DNA of 64,000 nt from Sphingobacterium alkalisoli (lineage in GTDB: Bacteria; Bacteroidota; Bacteroidia; Sphingobacteriales; Sphingobacteriaceae): contig NZ_SUKA01000009.1 in the NCBI RefSeq assembly GCF_005049105.1, forward strand, positions 124,001-188,000, given 5' to 3'. This document shows, piece after piece, positions 8,041 to 15,888 of this stretch. Position 1 is the first letter of the stretch; the number at the start of each line of letters is the position of its first letter. The translations under genes were made by a program, and so were the position numbers. Under the pieces are notes generated by a model. That model was given only the letters and a program-made list of their open reading frames with translations. It had not been told where the DNA came from and ran no database searches.

Positions 8041-9453
8041 TTATCCGCCTTCGCGTGCCATTTCCACCATTTGAACGACCTCTTCAGCAACTTCCTCCGC
8101 GCTACCTGAAAAACCCGCAGCTTTGAAGCGTATTCTGCCCTTTCCATCGATAACAAATTTGGCCGGTATACCATCTACCTTGAACGCATCTGCCGCCGCA
8201 CTTCTTCTCGTTGCAGGATCTTTAGGATCCATATACAAGTCAAATGTGTAATCTCGTTTGGTTAGAAAAGATTTCGCATCGGTCAGCGGATCGGCCACAT
8301 TCTCCCAGGTATGAATGAATAAAAATTTAATCTCCGAATCGTTTTTATAGCGATTCACTGCCATTTGCATGGCGGGAAACGATTCCACACAAGGACCGCA
8401 CCACGTTGCCCAAAAATCTAATACTATGGTTTTGCCCTTAAAATCCGATAGAGACACCTTTTTCCCATTTACATCCGTAACCGTAAATGGAGGCGCCGCC
8501 TCATCGATCATCAACTCCGCAACATGCGCTTTCATCTTATCAATAAAACCCTGCTTCAGCTCCGTGATATACGCATCCACATCTTTATTAGGGTATAATT
8601 TAGCATACCCTTTTCTTATTTGTTCAATGTATCTTGGATCATGTTTGCCATCCTTAACAGCTTTAGCCAACATCGGCAAGGCTTCTTCGTACAGTCCCTT
8701 TAAACTTGACAAGAAAGCATAGTTCTCGATTAGTTCCGCGTCGTTGTTTTCAAGATTGCGGTATGCCTCTGTCGTATACGTGTAAGCTTCCTCATACTTT
8801 TCAGCCTTAAAAAGTAGTTTTCCGTACATGTTGATGTATTCCTTATAGACTGCTTGTGGATCTATCTGGAGGGGCTCACTAAGTGCAGATTGGTTTTTAA
8901 GAGTTTCTACCTTTGCGATTTCGTTCGTGGCAATCGTCAGCGCCGTCGCTTTATCGAATGCGTCGATGATATCGACCATCAGCATGACGCCATACAATCG
9001 GTATACCTTATCCTCCATCGAATTAAGCATGCTCATGGCCTTGGTGGTATCCGGGATCTCGGCATAGGCAAGAGCGGCTAAATTCCTTTCCAGATCCAAA
9101 TTCGTATTGGGATAGTCTTTGATCATTGTCTGCACTAAAGCCTCGATTTCAGCCGGTTCTGACAAAGGCATAAACAACTGCATGCGTAACATCCGCGCAT
9201 TTATACTCTCTGGATATTTCTGCAGCAACTTATCGCTGACTTGTTTCTTCTTAGCCTCATCTTTCGCGTAATACTGGATCAGCACATCCAAATCTTCTGC
9301 CGTCCCGTTCGCTAGATCGGTGATCTTCTTATCAAGTGTAGCCTTATTTTTTTCATTTTGTAAGGCCTCCAGTTTCGGATTTTTATATTCGCTTTCTTGG
9401 GCATCCGTGCTCAAGGTAAAGAGCATTAAAAATGCTAAAGCTATATTTTTCAT
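8041..9453 (-). CDS. TlpA-family thiol-disulfide oxidoreductase with helical N-domain
   Basis: A 470-residue exported protein: signal peptide (1-18), a helical TPR-like region (about 20-310), then a thioredoxin/AhpC-TSA TlpA domain (about 318-465). The active site is WCGPC (Cys352, Cys355), followed by the cis-Pro loop (DGIPAKFVIDGKG). TlpA proteins reduce or shuffle disulfides in the periplasm. In Bacteroidota they are often encoded beside SusC/D transporters, with an N-domain of unclear role. It is the last of five consecutive TlpA genes in the operon running from 21791 down. It is most similar by eye to the sixth TlpA gene at 36640, with the same architecture and the same CGPC site. Confidence 0.92.
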   Translation of the reverse strand: MKNIALAFLMLFTLSTDAQESEYKNPKLEALQNEKNKATLDKKITDLANGTAEDLDVLIQYYAKDEAKKKQVSDKLLQKYPESINARMLRMQLFMPLSEPAEIEALVQTMIKDYPNTNLDLERNLAALAYAEIPDTTKAMSMLNSMEDKVYRLYGVMLMVDIIDAFDKATALTIATNEIAKVETLKNQSALSEPLQIDPQAVYKEYINMYGKLLFKAEKYEEAYTYTTEAYRNLENNDAELIENYAFLSSLKGLYEEALPMLAKAVKDGKHDPRYIEQIRKGYAKLYPNKDVDAYITELKQGFIDKMKAHVAELMIDEAAPPFTVTDVNGKKVSLSDFKGKTIVLDFWATWCGPCVESFPAMQMAVNRYKNDSEIKFLFIHTWENVADPLTDAKSFLTKRDYTFDLYMDPKDPATRRSAAADAFKVDGIPAKFVIDGKGRIRFKAAGFSGSAEEVAEEVVQMVEMAREGG

Positions 9454-9475
9454 AGCTAATATTCTATTCTAAAGT

Positions 9476-9663
9476 TTAAATTCTATCCTGTATAAATTTT
9501 ACGAGTACGGCCGCAGGCATAATAATAGTAGCGGTGCGACTTCTTCTGGCTATATTGATGCCCCAAAACCGGCCATCACGGTCAAAAACCGGTCCGCTAC
9601 ATTATTCGCCCTAATCGGCGCATCATGGACGAGAACGTGATTATAGGCGTCGGAAAGCTGCTG
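9476..9663 (-). pseudogene. Relic of a trypsin-like serine protease C-terminus
   Basis: The 213-bp gap between two TlpA genes contains two overlapping minus-strand frames that together read like the end of a chymotrypsin-fold protease. In the frame immediately after the TlpA stop (9667) is LSDAYNHVLVHDAPIRANN. After a frame jump near 9600 comes SGPVFDRDGRFWGINIARR, then SRTATIIMPAAVLVKFIQDR and a TAA at 9476-9478. The jump falls exactly at the expected catalytic-Ser motif (GxSGGP). An in-frame stop and the frameshift make this a dead fragment of about 60 codons. The assignment is by motif recognition only. Confidence 0.55.
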
Positions 9664-9666
9664 ACG

Positions 9667-10974
9667 TTAACCCCGTATATTAGTGCTGGCGGCAGTTGCA
9701 AGTGCTTTGGTGATTTCCACCATTGCTTTGAGCTTATAATATTCCCGATCGGTCGATCCGGCATAACCCGAGCTGTAAAATCGAATATTACCTGATGGAT
9801 CGAAAATAATCTTCGTCGGTGTTCCCTGCACCTCATACGCCAGATTTTCCTCATCCCGAAGGACATCGAGCGTGATGCCTTTCTGTGCTACATAGGCCTT
9901 GACCGTGCTGTTGGTCTCAAACAAATCGATCACAAACAACTGGAGTTCATCTTTCGTGTAATCGGCCACGACACGTTCAAAACCGCTAAATGCCGCGACA
10001 CAAGGTGTACATAAGGTCGTCCAAAAATCAATCACCAAGATTTTTCCCGTGTGATCCGCCAACGGAACGGGCTCTCCCTTCAAGTTTTCCAGCGTAATAT
10101 CCTGAACAGCTTTTTTTGCTTCGAACAACGTCATCATTTCGGTCGCATCATCTGGACTAGGGATCGTAGCCTTCAATGTTTTTTGTGGCGATGCGATGTA
10201 CAGCTTTTCTACCTCTTTGTAATAGTGCTGGTACGCTTCATCTTGTAACGATTTAAGGTAAAGCTCAAAATCTTTATCCGTCCCCTTTGCCTTTTTATAA
10301 ATCTCTTTAAAGGTGGTTACCGTATTAGGATTTGAATCCGCTTCTCTAAAGGCTTTGGTCAACAGATCAAATGCCGATTGATTTTCACCCGCTGCCGAAA
10401 GCACGATGGCATACCGGTTGAGATAGTTTGACTTACTATCTTTAAAATACGGAATTTCTCGCATTGGGTTTTCTTCCGCTGATGAAAGCGTTGCAATCAT
10501 TTCTTTTGCTTTATCCACTTTTCCCAATTTGGCATTCGCCGCTGCATTTAACTCTTTCAAAACCGGCGTTCTGCCTAACACATCTTCCAGTGTACCTTCC
10601 TTAATCTCCTGTAGGAGCGCATTTGAAATCTCGGCTACCGCAGCATAGTCCTTCTTTTCATCGAAGAGTTTCTCCAGCGCATTGGCAAGGTAAAGGAATT
10701 GGCGTGCCGAAAAATCAGGCTTTGTGGATTTGTAGTAGTTGTATCGTTCGACATTCCCTGTGGCTAACCAGGCAAAAGCCAATTCTCCGCGAAAATCGTT
10801 TGTGACTGACGTTATGTGTTCCTGCGGGGGCAGTTCCCTTAGCATCTCATTGTACTTTTTTTCCTGATCTTCAACCTTCTCAATAACCATAAAATCATTG
10901 AAGTTATATTTAGCTGGCGCTTCCTGTGCCCATGCTTTCGTAGATAGTAACAATACGAGGATTAATTTTTTCAT
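9667..10974 (-). CDS. TlpA-family thioredoxin, CTPC active site
   Basis: A 435-residue exported protein: signal peptide (LILVLLLSTKAWAQ), an all-helical N-domain (about 20-270) clearly homologous by eye to that of the 11046 product (shared YLNRYA and AxANAxLGxV motifs), and a thioredoxin domain from about 290. The active site is LCTPC (Cys322, Cys325), with Trp replaced by Leu before the first Cys and Thr-Pro between the cysteines, so its redox potential may differ from the WCGPC paralogues. The cis-Pro loop is VQGTPTKIIFDPSG. It is the fourth gene of the five-gene TlpA array and is followed by the protease relic. Confidence 0.92.
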   Translation of the reverse strand: MKKLILVLLLSTKAWAQEAPAKYNFNDFMVIEKVEDQEKKYNEMLRELPPQEHITSVTNDFRGELAFAWLATGNVERYNYYKSTKPDFSARQFLYLANALEKLFDEKKDYAAVAEISNALLQEIKEGTLEDVLGRTPVLKELNAAANAKLGKVDKAKEMIATLSSAEENPMREIPYFKDSKSNYLNRYAIVLSAAGENQSAFDLLTKAFREADSNPNTVTTFKEIYKKAKGTDKDFELYLKSLQDEAYQHYYKEVEKLYIASPQKTLKATIPSPDDATEMMTLFEAKKAVQDITLENLKGEPVPLADHTGKILVIDFWTTLCTPCVAAFSGFERVVADYTKDELQLFVIDLFETNSTVKAYVAQKGITLDVLRDEENLAYEVQGTPTKIIFDPSGNIRFYSSGYAGSTDREYYKLKAMVEITKALATAASTNIRG

Positions 10975-11045
10975 GTTTATTCAATTATGTATTAAACTCT
11001 TTATTATGTACGTGTTTATTCTTTTTTATTTGGCAATCTATTGGC

Positions 11046-12260
11046 CTACAAATCCTTTGTATGTGCCTTTGCAACTTCAACCATGGCTTTTAATTTGTAA
11101 TACTCCGCATCGTCAGATCCTGCATAGCCGACTCCCCTGAGTTGAATATTTCCATCGGTGCCAATGATAAATTTCTCGGGCGTACCTATTGCCCCTATGG
11201 CATTAAAGATCTTTTCGTGATTATCAAAAAGCACATTTAGCGTATATCCTTTCTTTTTCATGTACGGCCGAACGATGTCAGCTGTTTCTCCCACATTAAT
11301 AACAAACAGTTCAAACGGATCCTTACTATACTCCTTCACGATACGCTCAAAGGCAGGAAACGCGGCCACACAAGGTTTGCATACCGTACTCCAAAAGTCA
11401 ATAACCACGATCTTCCCTTTATATGTCGAAAGACGGATCTCTTTACCATCATAATCCGTTAACGGAATATTTGGCACGGCCTGTCCATTCGCTTTCCATT
11501 CCTTTTGTACGTTTTCATAAGTCGTCCTATAAGCTTCTTCTTCTAGGGTTGCAATATATTCTTCGAGACCTTTTTTACTACCATTTACCTGCTGGTATAC
11601 CTCTCGTAGGGTACCACGAAGAACTGCTGTCGAATTGGCATCACGCATTGCTTTAGAAAGGGTATCCAATGCACGTTGAGGTTGTCCGTCGGCAGCTAAG
11701 ATTACCGCATACCGGTTGAGATAATTGGCCAATGAATTTCTAAAATAAGGAAAGTTTCTGAAGATTACCTTTTCATTAGAGGCTTCAATCCGCTCCTTGG
11801 CAAGCTGTACATTACCTAATCGAGCATTTGCTACAGCATTGATTTCCAACAATACGCCAACTCGACTAAATTGGTCGTAATACATCCCTTTTTCCAGCTC
11901 GCCCAACAGTTCGCTGGAAATCTGTTCAACACGTCTCACCTCCGTATTATTGTCGACCCAATCTTCGAGGTGATTGCTTAATTCGAATAATTGAAGTGCT
12001 GTAAACTTCGGTTGCATCTTTTTGTAAAACTGGTATTTCTCTACATTCCCTTTGAGCAGCCAATCCACAGCCAATTGCCCCCTGTATTCACTATACTTAG
12101 CTGTATTATCGGAATCTTCAGGTTCTTCCGCCATTAACGAATTATAATACTTTTCTGCCTCTTCAACCGCTAGAATAGTAGCAAATTCAACATCCTTTAC
12201 TTGCACTTGTTGGGCGTAAGCACATCCAGAAAAGACCATTAATAATAGTATTGCTTTCAT
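11046..12260 (-). CDS. TlpA-family thioredoxin, CKPC active site
   Basis: A 404-residue exported protein. I use the ATG at 12260 (MKAILLLMVFSGCAYAQ, a good signal peptide); the longer open frame to 12293 would need a TTG. A helical N-domain like that of its neighbour at 9667 is followed by the thioredoxin domain with VCKPC (Cys294 and Cys297 from this start), again lacking the usual Trp. The cis-Pro loop is AIGTPEKFIIGTDG. It is the third of five TlpA genes. The two proteins at 9667 and 11046 form a closely related pair and probably arose by tandem duplication. Confidence 0.9.
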   Translation of the reverse strand: MKAILLLMVFSGCAYAQQVQVKDVEFATILAVEEAEKYYNSLMAEEPEDSDNTAKYSEYRGQLAVDWLLKGNVEKYQFYKKMQPKFTALQLFELSNHLEDWVDNNTEVRRVEQISSELLGELEKGMYYDQFSRVGVLLEINAVANARLGNVQLAKERIEASNEKVIFRNFPYFRNSLANYLNRYAVILAADGQPQRALDTLSKAMRDANSTAVLRGTLREVYQQVNGSKKGLEEYIATLEEEAYRTTYENVQKEWKANGQAVPNIPLTDYDGKEIRLSTYKGKIVVIDFWSTVCKPCVAAFPAFERIVKEYSKDPFELFVINVGETADIVRPYMKKKGYTLNVLFDNHEKIFNAIGAIGTPEKFIIGTDGNIQLRGVGYAGSDDAEYYKLKAMVEVAKAHTKDL

Positions 12261-12307
12261 AAACATATATATTAGTTCATATTTCAATTTCAACTTGCTT
12301 TTCTAGT

Positions 12308-13228
12308 CTAACGACCAAATAGCTCGGCTAGTCTAGTTTCCAATTCCGCACCATGAAGATCCTTTGCGATGATCTCGCCGTTATTATCAACTATAAAATT
12401 CCGCGGAATAGCAGTAATATTGTACTTTTTCACCATAGCAGAGTTAAAACCCTTTAGATCACTAAGGTTGATCCAAGCATATCCATCCTGTTGAATAGCC
12501 TTTTTCCACGCTTCTATATTCGTATCGAGTGAAATACCGATAACCTGGAAACCTTGTGCTTGATATTTGTTATAAAGAGGTATCATTTCTCGCCCCTGAA
12601 CTCTACATGGGGCACACCAACTCGCCCAAAAATCGATAAACGTATATTTACTTTTAGTTATGATGTCTTTAGATGAAACCACCTTTCCCTCGGTATCGGT
12701 CATTTCAAAATCTTCATAGCGTACAACCGTTGCAATCCCCTGCAAACTATCATTGGAACTCGTATTTTTTTCATCGGCCGTAGTCTGACCATTAATAGTC
12801 AACGTAAATTGTTTAGTAGACGGTGGCATACACATAAAATCATTACAGGCCATAGATTTGACCTGAAAAGAAAGGATAAATGGTTCATCAGATTTCAGTC
12901 GAACAACCTGCGAAAAGGTAACTCCTTTTGCATAGTACGCAACTCTTTTATCCTTGTTGTCTTCTACCCCTTTTTCTTCGATCACACCTACATACGCTAC
13001 ACCAGGCGTATCCGAAAATTTGATCTCCGTAGGCATCCCCAGCCCACCGCCCGAAGAATGTTGTGGGTATATATGATAAGGGTCTTTAATCGTTGCCTGA
13101 ATATTCACTTTATAGGTCAATAGGTCGATTTTCTCCGCATTGACTGTCCATGAAACAGGGTGATTGGCCTGTGTAAATCCGAGAAAAGTCAGGGAAGACA
13201 GCATTACTGTCATAAGGAATTTTAGCAT
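12308..13228 (-). CDS. TlpA-family protein with DsbD-alpha-like N-domain
   Basis: A 306-residue exported protein. The N-terminal half (about 25-150) is a DsbD-N/DsbC-type immunoglobulin fold (IKDPYHIYPQHSSGGG). It contains a CNDFMCMPP motif (Cys128, Cys133) matching the redox-active cysteine pair and PP signature of DsbD-alpha. The C-terminal half is a TlpA thioredoxin with WCAPC (Cys205, Cys208) and the cis-Pro loop NITAIPRNFIVDNNG. A fused DsbD-alpha plus thioredoxin suggests that electrons pass within one polypeptide, from a membrane reductase to the other TlpA proteins of the array. That relay is inferred; no DsbD membrane domain is encoded in the window. It is the second TlpA gene of the array. 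Confidence 0.9.
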   Translation of the reverse strand: MLKFLMTVMLSSLTFLGFTQANHPVSWTVNAEKIDLLTYKVNIQATIKDPYHIYPQHSSGGGLGMPTEIKFSDTPGVAYVGVIEEKGVEDNKDKRVAYYAKGVTFSQVVRLKSDEPFILSFQVKSMACNDFMCMPPSTKQFTLTINGQTTADEKNTSSNDSLQGIATVVRYEDFEMTDTEGKVVSSKDIITKSKYTFIDFWASWCAPCRVQGREMIPLYNKYQAQGFQVIGISLDTNIEAWKKAIQQDGYAWINLSDLKGFNSAMVKKYNITAIPRNFIVDNNGEIIAKDLHGAELETRLAELFGR

Positions 13229-13317
13229 AATACAGTATTAAAATTATTTAGTTCATCTGCGTAGTAAAAAATAGGCATGACGTAAATTAGGGTTAGTCGA
13301 TCAGAATGGTTCAAAAA

Positions 13318-14400
13318 TTAATTACCCAATAGATCGGCTAGTTTATCTTGCAAGGCTTTTCCGCGCAGATCCTTCGCAACGATGAATCCTTTTGGATCCA
13401 CCAGCACGTTGGCTGGTATTGATGATATTTGGTATAGCTGGCTCACCTCACTATTACTTGCCTTAAAGTCACACACCTGTGTCCACGGTAATTTATCCTC
13501 TTCGATGGCTTTTAGCCATAAGTCTTTTTTCGTGTCCAACGAAACGGCCAGCACGGTAAAATCCTTATCCTTATATTTTTCATAAGCGGCCAGCACGTTC
13601 GGATTTTCCTCCCGACAAGGCACACACCAACTGGCCCAAAAGTCAACCAACACGTATCCCCCCCGGTAGGATGCAAGCGATATTGGATTGCCTTTCACAT
13701 CATTCAATGTGAACGCAGGTGCTTCCAGGGTTCCAGAAACCGCAACTTTGGCTTGCTCGAGCTTATCTATCCAGCCTAATACTTTTTCGGATTGCTTCAT
13801 TCTTATGCTTAATGCGTTATACATCGGCTCGACCAAGTCGGGGTTGATTGAACTCTGGGTAAACAAATCCATCAGGTCTACACTCGTATAGGTATCAGGA
13901 TAGGCTACGACAAAATCCTGTACCAATTCCTCAAAGAATTCCATTCCACCGACCGTTTCCGGCTTTTCCTTCATTCTGTCCAATGTCATCTTTTCGTATG
14001 CACGCCAAGCCTGCTGGTCCTTGCCACCACCGCTATACGACGCCTTGCCTGCGGCATCAAAGCTGATCTCGACGTTGCCGTCCAAATAAAACAGGGCTAC
14101 ATTTCTCATATTATCGTCTCCATTCGACGATGTACGTTCGCTACCTTCTGCACGAGAGGTGATTAAATTCAATTCGGCCAATTGCGGTCGACCAATGCTT
14201 CCGGTATAGACAAACCTACCGTTATTCAAGTAAATCGTATCAGCAAGATACTCCCCTCCGTTGTCATCCATAGGATAAGATACAACCGCTTTGCTTGCAT
14301 TCAAACTTGTGGAAACCTGACCTGTAATATTGTACTTTGTTTGCGCATGCAGTACCGTCGACATAAAAATCGCTGCGGCTAAAACAATTGATTTTTTCAT
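13318..14400 (-). CDS. TlpA-family disulfide reductase with DUF4369-like N-domain
   Basis: A 360-residue exported protein: signal peptide (1-19), a DUF4369-type beta domain (about 22-125; pattern YNITGQVS and YLNNGRFVYTGSI), a helical linker and a thioredoxin domain. The active site is WCVPC (Cys259, Cys262), with the cis-Pro loop QISSIPANVLVDPKG. This is the architecture usually found directly after SusC/SusD pairs in Sphingobacteriia. Here it starts 12 bp before the SusD stop side of the operon and is the first TlpA of the array. The partner substrate is unknown. Confidence 0.92.
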   Translation of the reverse strand: MKKSIVLAAAIFMSTVLHAQTKYNITGQVSTSLNASKAVVSYPMDDNGGEYLADTIYLNNGRFVYTGSIGRPQLAELNLITSRAEGSERTSSNGDDNMRNVALFYLDGNVEISFDAAGKASYSGGGKDQQAWRAYEKMTLDRMKEKPETVGGMEFFEELVQDFVVAYPDTYTSVDLMDLFTQSSINPDLVEPMYNALSIRMKQSEKVLGWIDKLEQAKVAVSGTLEAPAFTLNDVKGNPISLASYRGGYVLVDFWASWCVPCREENPNVLAAYEKYKDKDFTVLAVSLDTKKDLWLKAIEEDKLPWTQVCDFKASNSEVSQLYQISSIPANVLVDPKGFIVAKDLRGKALQDKLADLLGN

Positions 14401-14412
14401 ACTTAACTTTTG

Positions 14413-15867
14413 TTATTTATTTTCTTCCAATCCTATACTTTCAGCGAGCATGCGCTCGCCAAACTTCAATGCAAACCGTTCCGGTCTCAATGTAAACGAC
14501 TCCACAAGATCTCCTGTCTCATCATACATATCGTGACGATAGATTACTGTATTGCTGTAAATCGGATCGACGGAAAGTCTGCGCATATCCAACCAACGCA
14601 TCCCCCCTAACGCAAACTCGCGGACCCGCTCATCTAAAATAAAACGAACTAACTCCTGTTGATCCCCGACAACATTTGCTGGCACCGTTATATTATCAGA
14701 CATCCTTCTTGCTCTTAAGTACTCCAAATCCGATCTAGCGCCATCTAAATCGTTGGCACGCGCCAAGATCTCTGCGCGCATCAGATAAAGATCAGGCAAT
14801 GACGGTCCGATATCGGAAGAAAAACCAGGAAAACGTCGCATACCCCGTGGAAATACAAAATCACCAAATAATTCTTGGTTAGAATAAAGTCTAAGCCGTT
14901 TGTCCGACGGATCAAACAGTTCAACTGTCCTAGGGCTAAAAACAAATGTATTTGCAGAAGATATAAAAAATGAGCTCATTTCTATATTATAGATGATCTG
15001 TGTATTGTTGGCTGGTAAAGGCTGATTAGATGGTCCAAAACCGAAGTCCATATCTGCCCCCCAATCGCCACCGTCCGCCAGCACATCATTATAATCGTAA
15101 AGAGACACTTCAATATTTGATTTATCTTTTTCAGAAAATGCAGCATCAACATGTCGTTTTGCAGACTCAAAATCAGCCATGTAGAGATAAATACGCGTCA
15201 AATAGAACTCGGCGGCCAATTTGGAAAACTTGCGCCTGTGCGTGAGTGTACCTAAATCCGGTAATGCCTCGGTCAGGTCTTTGATCATAAAATCATAGAC
15301 TTGCTGTACTGTAGCACGCGGGAAATTTCGGTTGGTTACATCCGCAGTCGTTAAAATGGGAACTCCCAAATCTGTAGCCGCAGTAGCTGCATTATACGGC
15401 ACCGAAAAATCACTTAAAAACATGAGGTGACAGATCGCGCGTCCTACTTTGGCCTCTGCTAAAATAGCACGTTTTTGCTCCTCCGACCCTCCTTCAGAAT
15501 CCATCACCTCGTGGATAATTTTGTTAAACAGATATTGCCTCTGGATATACGAAAAACTGCCCGTCACTTCATCAGGTAGCTCATCGGGCTGATAGATCCG
15601 ATCTTCGTACCGAAAGAGCCTTTGCATACGCCGACCAGTTCCAGCAAAGTAAGTTTTTTGTGCTGCCACCTCATCGCCCAAATATCCCGAAGCAGTAAAG
15701 GTGGACGTAAGATAAATTGCATTTAATATTTGCTCGTAGTCCTTGGTGGATTTGGCTATTAAATAGCCCTTGGGTTCAATTTCCAGAAACTCCCGTTTAC
15801 AGGATGTTTGACAAACAGTCAACACCAGAAAGAACGAAATCAGTATATATTTATGGGATGTATTCAT
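14413..15867 (-). CDS. SusD/RagB-family outer-membrane lipoprotein
   Basis: A 484-residue surface lipoprotein that lids the SusC channel encoded just upstream. The signal peptide ends in a lipobox (VCQTSCKREF). TPR-like helices and the conserved SusD C-terminal motifs follow (PDLYLMRAEILARANDLDGA, FILDERVREFALGGMRWLDMRRL). It lies 21 bp after the SusC stop. The downstream TlpA array and the absence of any carbohydrate enzyme suggest a peptide or thiol-containing ligand rather than a glycan; that is inference. Confidence 0.93.
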   Translation of the reverse strand: MNTSHKYILISFFLVLTVCQTSCKREFLEIEPKGYLIAKSTKDYEQILNAIYLTSTFTASGYLGDEVAAQKTYFAGTGRRMQRLFRYEDRIYQPDELPDEVTGSFSYIQRQYLFNKIIHEVMDSEGGSEEQKRAILAEAKVGRAICHLMFLSDFSVPYNAATAATDLGVPILTTADVTNRNFPRATVQQVYDFMIKDLTEALPDLGTLTHRRKFSKLAAEFYLTRIYLYMADFESAKRHVDAAFSEKDKSNIEVSLYDYNDVLADGGDWGADMDFGFGPSNQPLPANNTQIIYNIEMSSFFISSANTFVFSPRTVELFDPSDKRLRLYSNQELFGDFVFPRGMRRFPGFSSDIGPSLPDLYLMRAEILARANDLDGARSDLEYLRARRMSDNITVPANVVGDQQELVRFILDERVREFALGGMRWLDMRRLSVDPIYSNTVIYRHDMYDETGDLVESFTLRPERFALKFGERMLAESIGLEENK

Positions 15868-15888
15868 AACCTATTTTTAAACTGTAAA

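Noticed and set aside
9600..9670. Plus-strand peptide NRRIMDENVIIGVGK resembling a hexapeptide-repeat end of a sugar nucleotidyltransferase
   Set aside because: Only about 15 residues, with a stop just upstream. The minus-strand protease reading explains more of the gap.
9597..9866. Open frame of 89 codons overlapping the end of the TlpA gene at 9667
   Set aside because: It lies in another frame of a clear thioredoxin gene. The short downstream part is better explained by the protease relic.
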